A stretch of DNA of 64,000 nt from Liquorilactobacillus ghanensis DSM 18630 (GCF_001435235.1 NZ_AZGB01000018.1:271704-335703); one strand, 5' to 3'; counted from the stretch's first letter, positions 30,663 to 40,226 are shown. Notes: generated by a model from the letters alone, not told the origin. Program-made: numbers and translations.

Positions 30663-30815
30663 TTTGAATCGCCACTATAAGCGATTTAAGCGATGTTTAG
30701 TATCGCTAATATCTTTTAATCTGTAATAGATAAAATTGCTTAGAGTGTAAAAATATGGCATATAAAAAAAGACGATTACTTTTTAAAGCAATATCCGAAA
30801 CAAATGCTTAATTAT

Positions 30816-30850
30816 AAAAAAAGATTGAAGTTCAAATACACTTCAATCTC
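30816..30850 (-). terminator. Terminator of dnaN
   Basis: AGATTGAAGT pairs with ACTTCAATCT, and on the minus strand the stem is followed by TTTTTTTAT. It lies about 25 bases after the dnaN stop, so dnaN (perhaps with dnaA) is separated from yaaA-recF. Confidence 0.9.
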
Positions 30851-30875
30851 CACTAGTATTACTTATGCATATTTA

Positions 30876-32012
30876 TTAATAGGTTCTAACTGGCGTAATT
30901 AATTGAACAAAATCCGTTTGATTTTCACTTGGAACTAAAGTAAACGAACGTAATGGCTGTGTAAAATCAATTTTAACAGTTGATTGTCCAAACGAACGCA
31001 ATGCATCTTTCATATAATCAGGATTAAATGAAATTTCTAAATTCTTTCCTGTTAAATTTTGAAATTTAAGTTTCTCTTCAACATTCCCAATTTCTGGTGT
31101 ATTTCCAAAAATTTGAGCAGTTTGTCGTTCTGGGTCTAAACTCAATTTAACAATATTATAATTTCCTTCATGTGACAATAACGAGGCACGTTCAATAGCA
31201 GCTAAAAATTCAACTGCATTGACTTCCAATTCCGTTTCTGAGGTCTGCGGAATTAATTGTGTTGTATCAGGATAGTTTCCTTCAAGCAGCCTGGAATAAA
31301 AAACTGTTTGTGAAAAAGAACAGAGAATTTGATTCTCAGAAATTCGCAGCTCAATTTTAGCTGTACTATCAGGTAACATCCGTGCCAATTCTGTTAAAGA
31401 TCGACTGGGTACAATGATATCATATGCTGCTGTTTCATTTTCCAATGGAATTTTCCGTTGGCTTAGACGGTGACTATCAGTTGCAACAGCTGTTAATTGC
31501 TGCTGATCAATCATTAGATGAACTCCCGTTAGGATTGGACGGCTTTCCTGATCAGAAGCAGCTATTGTAGTTTGGTTAATAACTTTTTTGAAAAGATCTG
31601 CTGGTAAAGTTAATTGTTGTGAACTTTCAACTTCTGGTAAATGAGGATATTCAACGGCATCTAATCCATTAACTGTAAAAGATGCCGGACCTGAAAGAAT
31701 TGTTGTTTGCAAATTTTCGTTAACCTCAAGCGAGAAGTTATCTGTTGGCAATTTTTTTATGATCTCACTAAAAAATCGAGCTGGTAATACAACTGATCCC
31801 GGTTGTGAAATTTCTAATTGAGCATTTTCATCTTCAATTGATATAACTGTTTGAATTGAAATATCAGCGTCGCTTCCTGTTAATGTTAATTTATCAGCTG
31901 TTAGTTCTAATTTTAAGCCAGTTAAAATGGGAATTGTTGTTTTAGTTGAAATTGCTCGTTGGACATTATTTAGCTGTTGTAAAAAGGCTGTTCTTTTGAT
32001 AGCAAATTTCAT
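30876..32012 (-). CDS. dnaN: DNA polymerase III beta subunit (sliding clamp)
   Basis: The 378-residue protein has three clamp domains, beginning MKFAIKRTAFLQQLNNVQRAIS, with LTGSDADISIQT, TDSHRLSQRKIPL and the C-terminal LITPVRTY. It encircles DNA and tethers polymerase. A strong ribosome-binding site (AGGAGGATCC) precedes the ATG. The upstream gap to dnaA is the unwinding part of the origin. Confidence 0.98.
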   Translation of the reverse strand: MKFAIKRTAFLQQLNNVQRAISTKTTIPILTGLKLELTADKLTLTGSDADISIQTVISIEDENAQLEISQPGSVVLPARFFSEIIKKLPTDNFSLEVNENLQTTILSGPASFTVNGLDAVEYPHLPEVESSQQLTLPADLFKKVINQTTIAASDQESRPILTGVHLMIDQQQLTAVATDSHRLSQRKIPLENETAAYDIIVPSRSLTELARMLPDSTAKIELRISENQILCSFSQTVFYSRLLEGNYPDTTQLIPQTSETELEVNAVEFLAAIERASLLSHEGNYNIVKLSLDPERQTAQIFGNTPEIGNVEEKLKFQNLTGKNLEISFNPDYMKDALRSFGQSTVKIDFTQPLRSFTLVPSENQTDFVQLITPVRTY

Positions 32013-32024
32013 AAAGGATCCTCC

Positions 32025-32175
32025 TAAATAATATTAATTAATAATAGATTTTATAGTACTAGTAGTAGGGCCTGTTAATTCTGTGGATAACATTAAATTG
32101 AGTGTCTAATCTAAGTTATCCACCTGTTAATAACCTGTGGATAAACTAGTTGAGTTATTCACAGTAATCCACAGG
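32025..32175. other. oriC, dnaA-dnaN part: AT-rich unwinding region, DnaA-trios and DnaA boxes
   Basis: From dnaN outward come an A+T-only stretch, trinucleotide repeats TAG-TAC-TAG-TAG-TAG (32054-32068), a GGGCC segment, then DnaA boxes at 32082-32090 (TGTGGATAA), 32116-32124 (TTATCCACC), 32136-32144 (TGTGGATAA), 32155-32163 (TTATTCACA) and 32165-32173 (TAATCCACA). This order (AT-rich, trios, GC-rich, boxes) is the basal unwinding system described for Bacillus subtilis. The boxes load DnaA, and the trios guide it onto a single strand. Confidence 0.85.
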
Positions 32176-33531
32176 CTATTTTTTTAATTCTGCTTTTAAA
32201 TCTGCTACGGCACGTTGCAAATCGTTATCTGTTGTTAACGTATCCGAAATTTTTTCATGGGCATGAATTACTGTTGTATGGTCTTTTCCGCCAAACTCTT
32301 GACCAATTTTAGGTAAAGAAGCATCAGTAAGTTCACGAGCCAAGTACATTGCAATTTGGCGAGGAATTACGATATTTTTAACTCGTTTTTTCCCTTTTAA
32401 ATCACTTAATGAAATATGGAAATACTTGGCAACGTGATCTTGGATGACCGCAATTGAGATTTCATTGGATTTTCCATTTAATTTCAGATTCTTTAAAGCA
32501 TCAGCAGCTAAACTGGTTGTAATTGGTAAGTGTGTCAATGATGCGTATGCTTGGACACGGACGAGAGCTCCTTCTAATTCACGAATATTGGAATCAATTT
32601 GGCCTGCAATATAACTTAAGGTATCATCGGGAATTGCAAGTTGGTCAGCGTCAGCTTTGTTCCGTAAGATCGCAATTCGAGTTTCTAAATCAGGTGGCGT
32701 AATATCAACTGATAATCCCCATTTAAAGCGTGATACCAGTCTTTTTTGCAATTTAGGGATTTCGTTTGGTAATCGATCTGAAGATAGTACAATTTGTTTC
32801 TTATCGTCATAAAGGGCATTAAAAGTGTGAAAGAATTCTTCTTGGGTTCCTTCTTTATCAGCGAAAAATTGAATATCATCGACTAACAGCAAATCAACAC
32901 TCCGATATTCCTGGCGAAACTCTTCTTGTCTTTTGGTTTGAATGGAATTGATAAAGTCATTGGCAAAAGCTTCACTAGTTACGTATTTTACTTTGGCCTG
33001 TGGGTTGTTGGTCAACATTTGATGTCCAATCGCATGCATCAGATGAGTTTTTCCCAGTCCTACACCGCCAAAGAAAAATAATGGATTGTAAAGTGCACCT
33101 GGTTCTTCTGCAACAACCAATGCTGCTGCATGTGCCATTTGGTTTCCTTTCCCAATCACAAATGTTTCAAATGTGTATTTATCATTTAGTTTTGTTTCAC
33201 GCATAAATGTTGGTTTGGCTTGTTCTTGCCGATAGGCAGCTTCATTTTTGCTTATTGGAGCAGCTTTTTGAAGTGGATCAGGGTCAGTTGGTAGCTTTAC
33301 AATTACAGTTATTTCTTGATTAATACTGTTTTTTATCATTGCTACTACTTGCGCACTTAAATTAGCTTTCCAATAATCTTTATGTAAGGCTGTCGGTACT
33401 TCAATTACAAGTGTTTTTTGTTTAAAAGAAATCGGTTTTGCGGCTTTTAACCAAGTATTAAAACTGATTGAAGATAATTTCCCCTTAAATTCATCACAAA
33501 TGTATTGCCATAATGTTTCAAGATCCGGCAC
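32176..33531 (-). CDS. dnaA: Chromosomal replication initiator DnaA
   Basis: I start at the GTG at 33529-33531 ([16 protein letters not shown]), seven bases after GGGGGG, giving 451 residues; a longer frame from ATG at 33561 would place that Shine-Dalgarno inside the gene. Domain I (1-85), a short linker, an AAA+ domain with Walker A ([15 protein letters not shown]) and Walker B ([10 protein letters not shown]), and the DNA-binding domain IV with [15 protein letters not shown] are all present. It binds DnaA boxes on both sides of its own gene and opens oriC. Confidence 0.97.
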   Translation of the reverse strand: MPDLETLWQYICDEFKGKLSSISFNTWLKAAKPISFKQKTLVIEVPTALHKDYWKANLSAQVVAMIKNSINQEITVIVKLPTDPDPLQKAAPISKNEAAYRQEQAKPTFMRETKLNDKYTFETFVIGKGNQMAHAAALVVAEEPGALYNPLFFFGGVGLGKTHLMHAIGHQMLTNNPQAKVKYVTSEAFANDFINSIQTKRQEEFRQEYRSVDLLLVDDIQFFADKEGTQEEFFHTFNALYDDKKQIVLSSDRLPNEIPKLQKRLVSRFKWGLSVDITPPDLETRIAILRNKADADQLAIPDDTLSYIAGQIDSNIRELEGALVRVQAYASLTHLPITTSLAADALKNLKLNGKSNEISIAVIQDHVAKYFHISLSDLKGKKRVKNIVIPRQIAMYLARELTDASLPKIGQEFGGKDHTTVIHAHEKISDTLTTDNDLQRAVADLKAELKK

Positions 33532-34047
33532 ATAATTTCCCCCCTTTTCGTAAACGATCACTTATCTATTTTAGCATGATATATTTTAGTTTTCCACAGC
33601 TGTGTATAAAAGAATTCAGAGAATTCACATGGTGTTAAGCCAGTTTTCCACAAGGAGTGTAAAATTAAAAATTACGGAATAATTTTAAGTTATCCACACA
33701 CACACTGTTTACTTTGAGTCTTGATACTATAGGATATATAGGAGTTTTCCACAGTGATTTAGCTGGCTGTGGAAAACTAAAACACAGCCTGTGGATTTGT
33801 GAAAATGTGGTTATTAAGGCTGTGGATATGTATTTAGGTGGTTAAGTGTAATTCACAGCTTAACTAATAGAAAATTAGCTTTCTGTGGATAAGTTTTGAT
33901 CTGTAAATCAAAAAATATCTTTAAAGTTGCAGAAAACTATGCTATCATGAACAAGTATTGTGTGGCTTGACAATTGATTTTTTTTTATTAAAATAATGTT
34001 TATTATTGTTGAGTATATTTAAGTTAATTAAGGAGGTGGAATTCTTT
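33532..34047. other. oriC, dnaA-rpmH part: DnaA-box cluster
   Basis: The gap holds many boxes: 33590-33598, 33644-33652 and 33745-33753 (TTTTCCACA), 33690-33698 (TTATCCACA), and on the minus strand 33768-33776 (TTTTCCACA), 33790-33798 (AAATCCACA), 33821-33829 (ATATCCACA) and 33884-33892 (TTATCCACA). With the dnaA-dnaN cluster it makes a bipartite origin. Genes point outwards on both sides, consistent with bidirectional replication from here. A possible rpmH promoter with TATCAT near 33942 lies at its right end. Confidence 0.85.
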
Positions 34048-34182
34048 ATGAAGAGAACTTACCAGCCTAAGAAGCGTCATCGTCAAAGAGTACATGGATT
34101 CCGTAAACGTATGAGTACAAGTAACGGTCGTAATGTTTTAGCACGTCGACGCCGTAAAGGCAGAAAAGTATTGTCTGCATAG
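34048..34182 (+). CDS. rpmH: 50S ribosomal protein L34
   Basis: This 44-residue, very basic protein begins [19 protein letters not shown] and ends with [12 protein letters not shown], the standard L34 sequence. It is too short for most gene-length cut-offs. A perfect AGGAGGTGG ribosome-binding site precedes the ATG. It is the first gene rightward of oriC. Confidence 0.98.
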   Translation: MKRTYQPKKRHRQRVHGFRKRMSTSNGRNVLARRRRKGRKVLSA

Positions 34183-34212
34183 ACCACTGACCGTCAGTGG
34201 TCTTTTATTTTA
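34182..34212 (+). terminator. Terminator/attenuator between rpmH and rnpA
   Basis: GACCACTGA pairs with TCAGTGGTC around CCG, followed by TTTTATTTT, starting at the last base of the rpmH stop codon. It probably lowers rnpA expression relative to rpmH. Confidence 0.85.
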
Positions 34213-34241
34213 GGCGCTAAACCGGTATTTGGAGATGAATT

Positions 34242-34601
34242 ATGCGAAAATCATACCGTGTTAAAAGTGAAGCTGAGTTTCAAAAGGTTTTTAAACAAGG
34301 TAAATCATACGCTAATCGCCAATTCGTACTTTATGTCCTTGAAAAACCAGGTCAATTACATTTTCGAGTTGGTATTTCTGTCGGGAAAAAGATTGGGAAT
34401 GCTGTAGCTCGAAATTGGGTTAAGCGGCGAATTCGTCAAAGCCTAACTGAACTGAAACCTGAATTGAAACAAGATTGCGACTTTATTGTGATAGCTCGTC
34501 CAGCAGCAGCTGGTCTTTCAATGAAAGTTGTCAAAAAAAATCTGTTGCATGTATTGCACTTAGCTCGGTTAATGGTATGTCAAAGCAGTCGTGCAGAGTG
34601 A
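34242..34601 (+). CDS. rnpA: Ribonuclease P protein component
   Basis: The 119-residue basic protein has the RNase P protein signature ([20 protein letters not shown], containing the RNR motif) and starts [20 protein letters not shown]. It binds the catalytic RNase P RNA to mature tRNA 5' ends. It is next to rpmH, as almost universally. Confidence 0.97.
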   Translation: MRKSYRVKSEAEFQKVFKQGKSYANRQFVLYVLEKPGQLHFRVGISVGKKIGNAVARNWVKRRIRQSLTELKPELKQDCDFIVIARPAAAGLSMKVVKKNLLHVLHLARLMVCQSSRAE

Positions 34602-34610
34602 GGGCAGGCT

Positions 34611-35444
34611 ATGAAGAAAACCAAACGTTTTTTGCTGTTTCTAAGTTCTATAGTGTTGGTCTTTTTATTGTCAGGCTGTGGTCGATCCGCAGTAACGGCA
34701 CACAGCACAGGAATTTGGGAACATTATATTGTCTGGAATTTTATTCGGGCAATTGAATTTTTAAGTCATCTTTTCGGAAATAATTATGGTTGGGGAATTG
34801 TTTCTTTTACTATAGTTATTCGAGTTATTTTGCTGCCGTTAATTTTCTACCAAACAAAAAGTATGCGGAAAATGACGGAATTGCAGCCGCAATTAAAAGC
34901 ATTGCAAGCGAAATATTCGGCGAAAGATATGGATACGCAAAACAAATTACGGCAAGAGCAACAAAAGTTATATGCTGAAGCAGGTGCTAACCCAGTTGCT
35001 GGATGTTTGCCATTGGTAGTTCAGATGCCGATTTTATTTGCTTTGTGGCAAGCAATCTACCGTTCACCAGTTTTGAAAACAGGGTCATTTTTCTGGATGC
35101 ACCTTGGAGATAAAGATCCATATTTTATTTTGCCGATCTTAGCAGCAATTTTCACGTATGCAACTTCTAAGCTTAGCATGATGTCTCAACCAGAACAAAA
35201 TGGGATGAGTACGATCATGACTTTAGGGATGCCGGTTGTTATTTTGATTAGTGCGGTTAATTTGCCATCAGCTTTATCACTTTATTGGGTTATTGCCAAT
35301 GCCTTTTCCGTTGGACAGACATTATTGTTCAATAATCCGTTTAAGATTAATCAGCAGCGAGCAGAAAAACAACAAGCTCAAAAGCAGCGAGAAAGGGCAC
35401 TTAAAAAAGCTAAACGTCGTGCAATTAAAAGTAAGAAAAAATAA
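34611..35444 (+). CDS. yidC: Membrane protein insertase YidC (SpoIIIJ/OxaA type lipoprotein)
   Basis: The 277-residue protein has a lipoprotein signal with lipobox LLSGC (Cys about residue 23), five membrane helices, the cytoplasmic hairpin (RKMTELQPQLKALQAKYSAKD) and the groove helix NPVAGCLPLVVQMPILFALW. It ends in a basic tail that binds ribosomes. It inserts membrane proteins alone or with Sec. Only 9 bases separate it from rnpA. The usual next gene, jag (khpB), is absent. Confidence 0.96.
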   Translation: MKKTKRFLLFLSSIVLVFLLSGCGRSAVTAHSTGIWEHYIVWNFIRAIEFLSHLFGNNYGWGIVSFTIVIRVILLPLIFYQTKSMRKMTELQPQLKALQAKYSAKDMDTQNKLRQEQQKLYAEAGANPVAGCLPLVVQMPILFALWQAIYRSPVLKTGSFFWMHLGDKDPYFILPILAAIFTYATSKLSMMSQPEQNGMSTIMTLGMPVVILISAVNLPSALSLYWVIANAFSVGQTLLFNNPFKINQQRAEKQQAQKQRERALKKAKRRAIKSKKK

Positions 35445-35577
35445 TTTTGAATAAGAAAACCAGCCCAAAATTGTTAACTTTTGCTAACTAATGCAAATTA
35501 AACCTGAACTTGGTTATGAGAATTTGTATTAATGAAGAAAGAGAATTTATGGGCTATCGTTATTCATAATGAAAAAC

Positions 35578-35612
35578 GGGATTGAACAAGCGTGGTGCTT
35601 TGTTCAATCCCG
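35578..35612. terminator. Terminator-like hairpin after yidC
   Basis: GGGATTGAACAA pairs with TTGTTCAATCCC around a 10-11 base loop. The T-run is poor on the plus strand. It is one of two consecutive hairpins in the gap between yidC and pepO. Confidence 0.6.
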
Positions 35613-35637
35613 TAAATTAATTTAAAAAATCTCAATG

Positions 35638-35670
35638 ACCTCATCTCTTCTAAGAGATGGGGTTTTTTAA
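35638..35670 (+). terminator. Terminator between convergent yidC and pepO
   Basis: ACCTCATCTCTT pairs with AGAGATGGGGT around CTA, followed by TTTTTT on the plus strand. It closes the rpmH-rnpA-yidC unit. Confidence 0.88.
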
Positions 35671-35703
35671 TAAGTTAGCACTGTGATTAGGACAAGGTTA
35701 TGA

Positions 35704-37614
35704 TTACCAAATGTTAACTCGTTTTTCGGGAGCAAGATACATTTGATCAGCTGGTTGAATATTAAATACTTGGTAGAAATCGGTCAAATTTTTCGGTTGA
35801 ATATTTGCACGTAACTCATTTGGAGCATGAACATCAATATTTAATAATAACTTTTGACGTTCAAGGGATGATTTTACACACCAAATGCGAGCCCAATTAA
35901 TAAAGAATGCTTTTAGATCGGCATCTGGTTCATTTTTGGCAGCTTCTAAAGCACAGCTTAAACCACCAGCATCAGCAATATTTTCAGACACGACTAATTT
36001 GCCATTAACTTTTCCAGCAGGGGTTGTTAATCCATCGAATTCATCAATCATCTGTTGAGCGAGTTTTTCGAAATGTTTCAAATCTTCTTTTGTCCACCAA
36101 TTATGCAAATTACCTAATTCGTCAAAGTGAGCACCATTATTATCAAAGGCATGTGATATTTCGTGAGCAATTACCGCTCCTATACCACCATAATTTTCAC
36201 TTGAAGACTGTTTTAAACTATAAAATGGTGCCTGCAAAATAGCAGCAGGAAAGACAATGATATTATATGACGGATTGTAGTAAGCGTTAACTGTATGAGC
36301 ACTCATTTCCCAACGAGTTCGATCAACTGTCTGTCCCCATTTACTGTAGTGATCAAGATTGGCAATTTTTTCAAATGCTAAAGCATTTTCAATTAAAGAA
36401 TTTCCAGTTACTTTAAATTTTTTGTATAATTTATCTAACTTTTCAGGATATCCAACTTGAATCCCAAGTTTATCAAGTTTTAAGATTGCTTTTTGACGAG
36501 TAGCCGTACTTAACCAAGTATTGTTGGCTAGTCTTTTTTTATAGACAGCAATCATCTTCTCAACCATATTGGTAACATCAGCCTTGGCTTTTGCACCAAA
36601 GTACTTATGGGCATAATACAATCCAACGACTTGATTAAATTGACCAGTGGCCAAATAAAAAGCACTTTTTTGTTGATTCATTGGTTCTTTACTGCCGGAA
36701 ATAGCACGTGAGTATTTTCCGCCAAGGATGCGTAATTCATTAGACAGCAAACCAGTGCACCCTAAAACAGTTTTAGCAAATAACCAACTACGCATAATTT
36801 CAAAATTTTCATCGTTTACGATAGTATCTAATGCAGCATAATATTTAGGTTCGCTGACAATTACTTGATCAGGAAGGGTTCCAAGTAGTTCTTTTAAGTA
36901 GTGACTTAAAGAAAAATGAGAACTAGTAGCAGTAAAATCAGCTAGACTGTATTTATTATATGATTTAACATAGTCAGCTAATTCAGTACTGTCTTTAACG
37001 TGCGGTACCAATAATCGATCAAACGCTAAAGTATCTTTAATAATTTTTTGAACAAAATCAGTCTGATACCCGATTTTAGTTAAAATTTCTTCCAGCATAG
37101 AAGTGTAAATTTTTAATAATGCAGTTGCTGATGAAGTGTCATCTTGAGTGTAATAAGTTTTGTCAGGTAAAATTAGATTTGGAACATCAGCCATTAGTGC
37201 ATAATGAGAGGTATCCTTCATATCGGGTTCAACAAATACCGGCACTGGATTAGGGTAGCCATTAATAACTAGATCTCCTAATTGGTGAGCCCAATCATCT
37301 AAGTCTTTGATTTCTAAAATTCTTTCAGCATAATTTCTGACGGGTTCAAAGCCAGCAGCATCTCGCTGTTGAAAGTCAGCCGCTAGGTGATAAAATTTTA
37401 AAAATTCAGCTAATGGCTGATTTGTCTGTTTATCAGGGCTCATTTCAGCAAAATCTTTCATCAAGATTTTTTCAATATTGTCAGCCAGATCAGCAAAACC
37501 GCCTGTTAACGGTTTGTCAGCTGGAATTTTAGCTGTTTTAAGCCAGTCACCATTAACTGCTTGGTATAAATCATTTTTTATTAGAGTCTCATCTACTGTT
37601 GAATGCATTAGCAA
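35704..37614 (-). CDS. pepO: M13 family endopeptidase PepO (neprilysin-like)
   Basis: The 636-residue zinc peptidase has the gluzincin motif VIAHEISHAFDNNGA, the third ligand in SENIADAGGLSCALEAA, and the substrate-binding NAYYNPSYNIIVFPAAIL. There is no signal peptide, so it is cytoplasmic. In lactic acid bacteria PepO cleaves imported oligopeptides. It is convergent with yidC and stands alone. Confidence 0.95.
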   Translation of the reverse strand: MLMHSTVDETLIKNDLYQAVNGDWLKTAKIPADKPLTGGFADLADNIEKILMKDFAEMSPDKQTNQPLAEFLKFYHLAADFQQRDAAGFEPVRNYAERILEIKDLDDWAHQLGDLVINGYPNPVPVFVEPDMKDTSHYALMADVPNLILPDKTYYTQDDTSSATALLKIYTSMLEEILTKIGYQTDFVQKIIKDTLAFDRLLVPHVKDSTELADYVKSYNKYSLADFTATSSHFSLSHYLKELLGTLPDQVIVSEPKYYAALDTIVNDENFEIMRSWLFAKTVLGCTGLLSNELRILGGKYSRAISGSKEPMNQQKSAFYLATGQFNQVVGLYYAHKYFGAKAKADVTNMVEKMIAVYKKRLANNTWLSTATRQKAILKLDKLGIQVGYPEKLDKLYKKFKVTGNSLIENALAFEKIANLDHYSKWGQTVDRTRWEMSAHTVNAYYNPSYNIIVFPAAILQAPFYSLKQSSSENYGGIGAVIAHEISHAFDNNGAHFDELGNLHNWWTKEDLKHFEKLAQQMIDEFDGLTTPAGKVNGKLVVSENIADAGGLSCALEAAKNEPDADLKAFFINWARIWCVKSSLERQKLLLNIDVHAPNELRANIQPKNLTDFYQVFNIQPADQMYLAPEKRVNIW

Positions 37615-37732
37615 ACCTCTTTCTTAACTGTGATTTGAAATAAAAATAATTGGAAATTGTGGAAATATGATTTTAAAAAATAAAACAGCGCAAAAGGCTG
37701 TTTAGAAACTGTTTGTTGCAAAAATAAAAAAG

Positions 37733-38590
37733 TTAAAAATCAACAGAATCTGGATTTGGCGCATAACCAACGATCCCATCTAATTGATCAATCGTCTGCA
37801 TGTCAGCAGGGGACAATTCAAAATCAAACAGCTGAGTATTTTCTTCAATTCGATTTTCATGAATTGATTTAGGTAGGGGTAAAAAATGATGCTGTAATGA
37901 CCAACGCAGGCAAACTTGGGCAACTGTCCGCTGATTTTTGGCAGCGATGGCTTTTAAAGTTGAATTACTGAAGATTTTACCAGTACCCAAAGGACTATAT
38001 GCCTCAATTAAAATATTGTTTTGGCGACAATAATTAATGGTTTCTTGATCAACATCGCCAGGACAAACACGAATTTGATTGACCATTGGTTGGATTTGTT
38101 GTGTTTCTGCAAGAATTTTTAAGTGCCGAATACGAAAATTAGAAACACCAATTGCTTTGATTTTACCTGCTTGGTATGCATCTTCCAATGCTCTCCAAGT
38201 ATCTTGTAAATGTTTTTGCCAGTCATTGTCTCTGGCTGACTTTGGATTAGGCCAGTGAATTAAAAAGAGATCAAGATAACTCACCTGAAGATCTTTGAGT
38301 GATTGATCGATTGCTGCTGTTGCAGCTTGATAGCTATGAGCATGATTGTTTAATTTGCTGGTCAAAAAGATTCTTTGACGAGCAATGCCACTTTCTTTGA
38401 TAGCAGCTCCAACGCTTTGCTCATTCCCATACATTTCAGCAGTATCGATGTGTCGATAACCGGAAGTTAATGCTGATTTAACTGCTATTTTGGCAACTTC
38501 ACCAGCAGGGGTTTGCCAAGTTCCAAAACCAATAACGGGGATCTTTACCTTATTGGACAATTCATAAGTATCAATTAAGCTATCCATCAA
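37733..38590 (-). CDS. Aldo/keto reductase (second paralogue)
   Basis: The 285-residue protein has the tetrad segments HIDTAEMYGNEQSVG (Asp, Tyr), FLTSKLNN (Lys) and LDLFLIHWPNPK (His), then AIGVSNFRIRHL and the cofactor loop LPLPKSIHENRIEEN. Substrate range cannot be read; the family reduces aldehydes, methylglyoxal or diketo-sugars with NADPH. It is a single minus-strand gene after pepO. Confidence 0.9.
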   Translation of the reverse strand: MMDSLIDTYELSNKVKIPVIGFGTWQTPAGEVAKIAVKSALTSGYRHIDTAEMYGNEQSVGAAIKESGIARQRIFLTSKLNNHAHSYQAATAAIDQSLKDLQVSYLDLFLIHWPNPKSARDNDWQKHLQDTWRALEDAYQAGKIKAIGVSNFRIRHLKILAETQQIQPMVNQIRVCPGDVDQETINYCRQNNILIEAYSPLGTGKIFSNSTLKAIAAKNQRTVAQVCLRWSLQHHFLPLPKSIHENRIEENTQLFDFELSPADMQTIDQLDGIVGYAPNPDSVDF

Positions 38591-39063
38591 AAAACCTCAC
38601 TTTTGAAGAGTTTTAATTCCACAAGTTTATTCTACTACAAATTGTTTTGAAAAAAACGATTGAAGCAGTATGAATAAGCAAATGCTTAAAATAAAACTTT
38701 TTCATTAGGAAATACAGATTTAATTGCGTCTGCCAACTAAATAATGTAGGCTTGAAGAGTTGGAAAAATTGTTAACTAATAAAAGAATTAGCTAGTAAAA
38801 TTAGTGAACAAATTGAATTATATGAGCGAATGTCAATTTACAGCTATTTTAGGATTCGATGATATAATATAATTAGATAATAAATAATAAATACAAATAA
38901 AAAATTGATAAAGCTAATAAAACTTAATAGTAAAGTGCAGTTTGGCATCAATGAAAGTATTTAATAATGAAAAGTTGTGTAGTTAGAATTTTGTTATATT
39001 TTTAACATGATATAATATTAAAAATACTATTTTTTACGTTGGAAAAAGAAAGTAGGAATGATA
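38591..39063. other. 473-base AT-rich gap before ohrR-like gene
   Basis: I find no coding frame with a ribosome-binding site. The right end holds an inverted repeat around a TATAAT (see 38997-39026). The rest is AT-rich sequence without clear structure. Confidence 0.5.
38997..39026 (+). promoter_or_regulatory. Promoter -10 inside a perfect 9-bp inverted repeat
   Basis: TATTTTTAA (38997-39005) and TTAAAAATA (39018-39026) flank a 12-base spacer containing TATAAT (39011-39016). The start codon of the OhrR/MarR-type gene is 38 bases further on. A dimeric repressor bound here would block polymerase, so autoregulation is likely. Confidence 0.6.
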
Positions 39064-39522
39064 ATGGGATTAGAACATAAACCAGATAAACTTGATGATG
39101 AATTGTGTTTTGCAATTTACACTACTCAAAAAATTTATAATAAGTTTTATGTTGAGTCTTTAAAAGAATATGGTTTGACCTACCCACAATATATTACATT
39201 ATTGGCCTTGTGGGAAAATAATGAACCGATGATGATTAAAGAATTAGGTAAGAAACTGAATTTGGATAATGGAACTTTGACGCCTTTATTGAGAAGGATG
39301 GAGAAAGAAGGGTGGGTGGATAGGAAACGGTCTAAAGAAGATGCTCGCAAAGTATATATTTGTTTAAGTCGCAAGGCACGTGTGAAAAAATGTGAAATTA
39401 AACAAAAGATGACTTCGTGCTTTTCTTTAGTAGATATGTCAGCTGATGAGTATCGGCATGATGTTGGTTTGATAAAGCAAATTGGTGAAAAAATTGCAGA
39501 AAGTACAGTTGAAGACAATTAG
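39064..39522 (+). CDS. ohrR: OhrR-type MarR-family peroxide-sensing regulator
   Basis: From the ATG at 39064 (AGTAGGA is the ribosome-binding sequence) the 152-residue protein has the OhrR N-terminal pattern DDELCFAIYTTQKIYNKFY, including the single reactive-type Cys near residue 15 and nearby Tyr residues, then a winged helix (LDNGTLTPLLRRMEKEGWVDR, RSKEDARKVYI). OhrR proteins lose DNA binding when that Cys is oxidised by organic peroxides. No ohr gene is next to it, so the target may be distant or only itself. Confidence 0.8.
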   Translation: MGLEHKPDKLDDELCFAIYTTQKIYNKFYVESLKEYGLTYPQYITLLALWENNEPMMIKELGKKLNLDNGTLTPLLRRMEKEGWVDRKRSKEDARKVYICLSRKARVKKCEIKQKMTSCFSLVDMSADEYRHDVGLIKQIGEKIAESTVEDN

Positions 39523-39525
39523 TTA

Positions 39526-39541
39526 AGTTTCATGTGAAACA
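39526..39541. promoter_or_regulatory. parS-like ParB-binding site (weaker match)
   Basis: AGTTTCATGTGAAACA differs at two positions from TGTTTCACGTGAAACA. It lies three bases after the ohrR-like stop codon, about 6 kb right of oriC. Confidence 0.5.
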
Positions 39542-39617
39542 GTTGTTTGACAATATAATTTTCTTCGCAACCGTATGTTGCTGTCTTGAATAGAAAATGA
39601 TTTTAGGAGAGAAAGTT

Positions 39618-40226
39618 TTGGCTGGCAGGAAAAGAAATTATCGATCTGTTTGTACCAAAAAATTGATTAAACAAACTTTTTTAGAGCTATTGAAGGATCA
39701 AGAAAAGGTAGAACAGATTAAAGTTACAGATATTTGTCGAATTGCTCAAATAACGCGTGGAACATTTTATCGCTATTATCAAAGTGTTTCCGATTTGCTT
39801 GACCAATTACGGATTGAACTTTTTCAGCAAACAATCGCATTAGTTAAACAACGTTTTGAAAAGGGCGAAAGAAATTTATTGCCAGCAATTTTTGAAGTGT
39901 TGAAGCAAAATGATGTTAATTTAGTTAAAGCAACCATGAATCATGAGTATGGACAATCTTTTCTCGAAAATGTTTTTAAAAGCTATCGTGAAGCTATTCG
40001 TCCTACTCTGAAACAAAAAATTACTTATTTGACGGATAATCAATTTGATTATTATTATTCTTACGTTTCTAACGGTATTATTGGAGTAATTTTAGCTTGG
40101 ATTGATAAAGGTATGTATCAAGAAACTGATGTATTGGAAAAAATAATCATTGAAATGATTTTTCAAAGCGAGAAACAGTTAGCTTATGAAGTGAAAAAAC
40201 TGGCAAGATTGTCAAATAGAAAATAA
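39618..40226 (+). CDS. TetR/AcrR family transcriptional regulator
   Basis: The protein has about 202 residues when started at TTG 39618, which is six bases after AGGAGAG; an ATG at 39597 is possible but lacks such a signal. The N-terminal helix-turn-helix reads IKVTDICRIAQITRGTFYRYYQSVSDLL, a TetR signature, and the C-terminal ligand domain ends SNGIIGVILAWIDKGMYQE, seen in DhaS-like TetR regulators. No effector gene is directly adjacent on the same strand, so the regulon is unknown. Confidence 0.85.
   Translation: MAGRKRNYRSVCTKKLIKQTFLELLKDQEKVEQIKVTDICRIAQITRGTFYRYYQSVSDLLDQLRIELFQQTIALVKQRFEKGERNLLPAIFEVLKQNDVNLVKATMNHEYGQSFLENVFKSYREAIRPTLKQKITYLTDNQFDYYYSYVSNGIIGVILAWIDKGMYQETDVLEKIIIEMIFQSEKQLAYEVKKLARLSNRK

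Noticed and set aside
33199..33214. Possible fourth parS site in dnaA
   Set aside because: It begins TGTTTCACG but the second half does not form the inverted repeat.
39180..39518. 112-codon minus-strand frame
   Set aside because: Antisense to the OhrR-type gene, which has clear family features.
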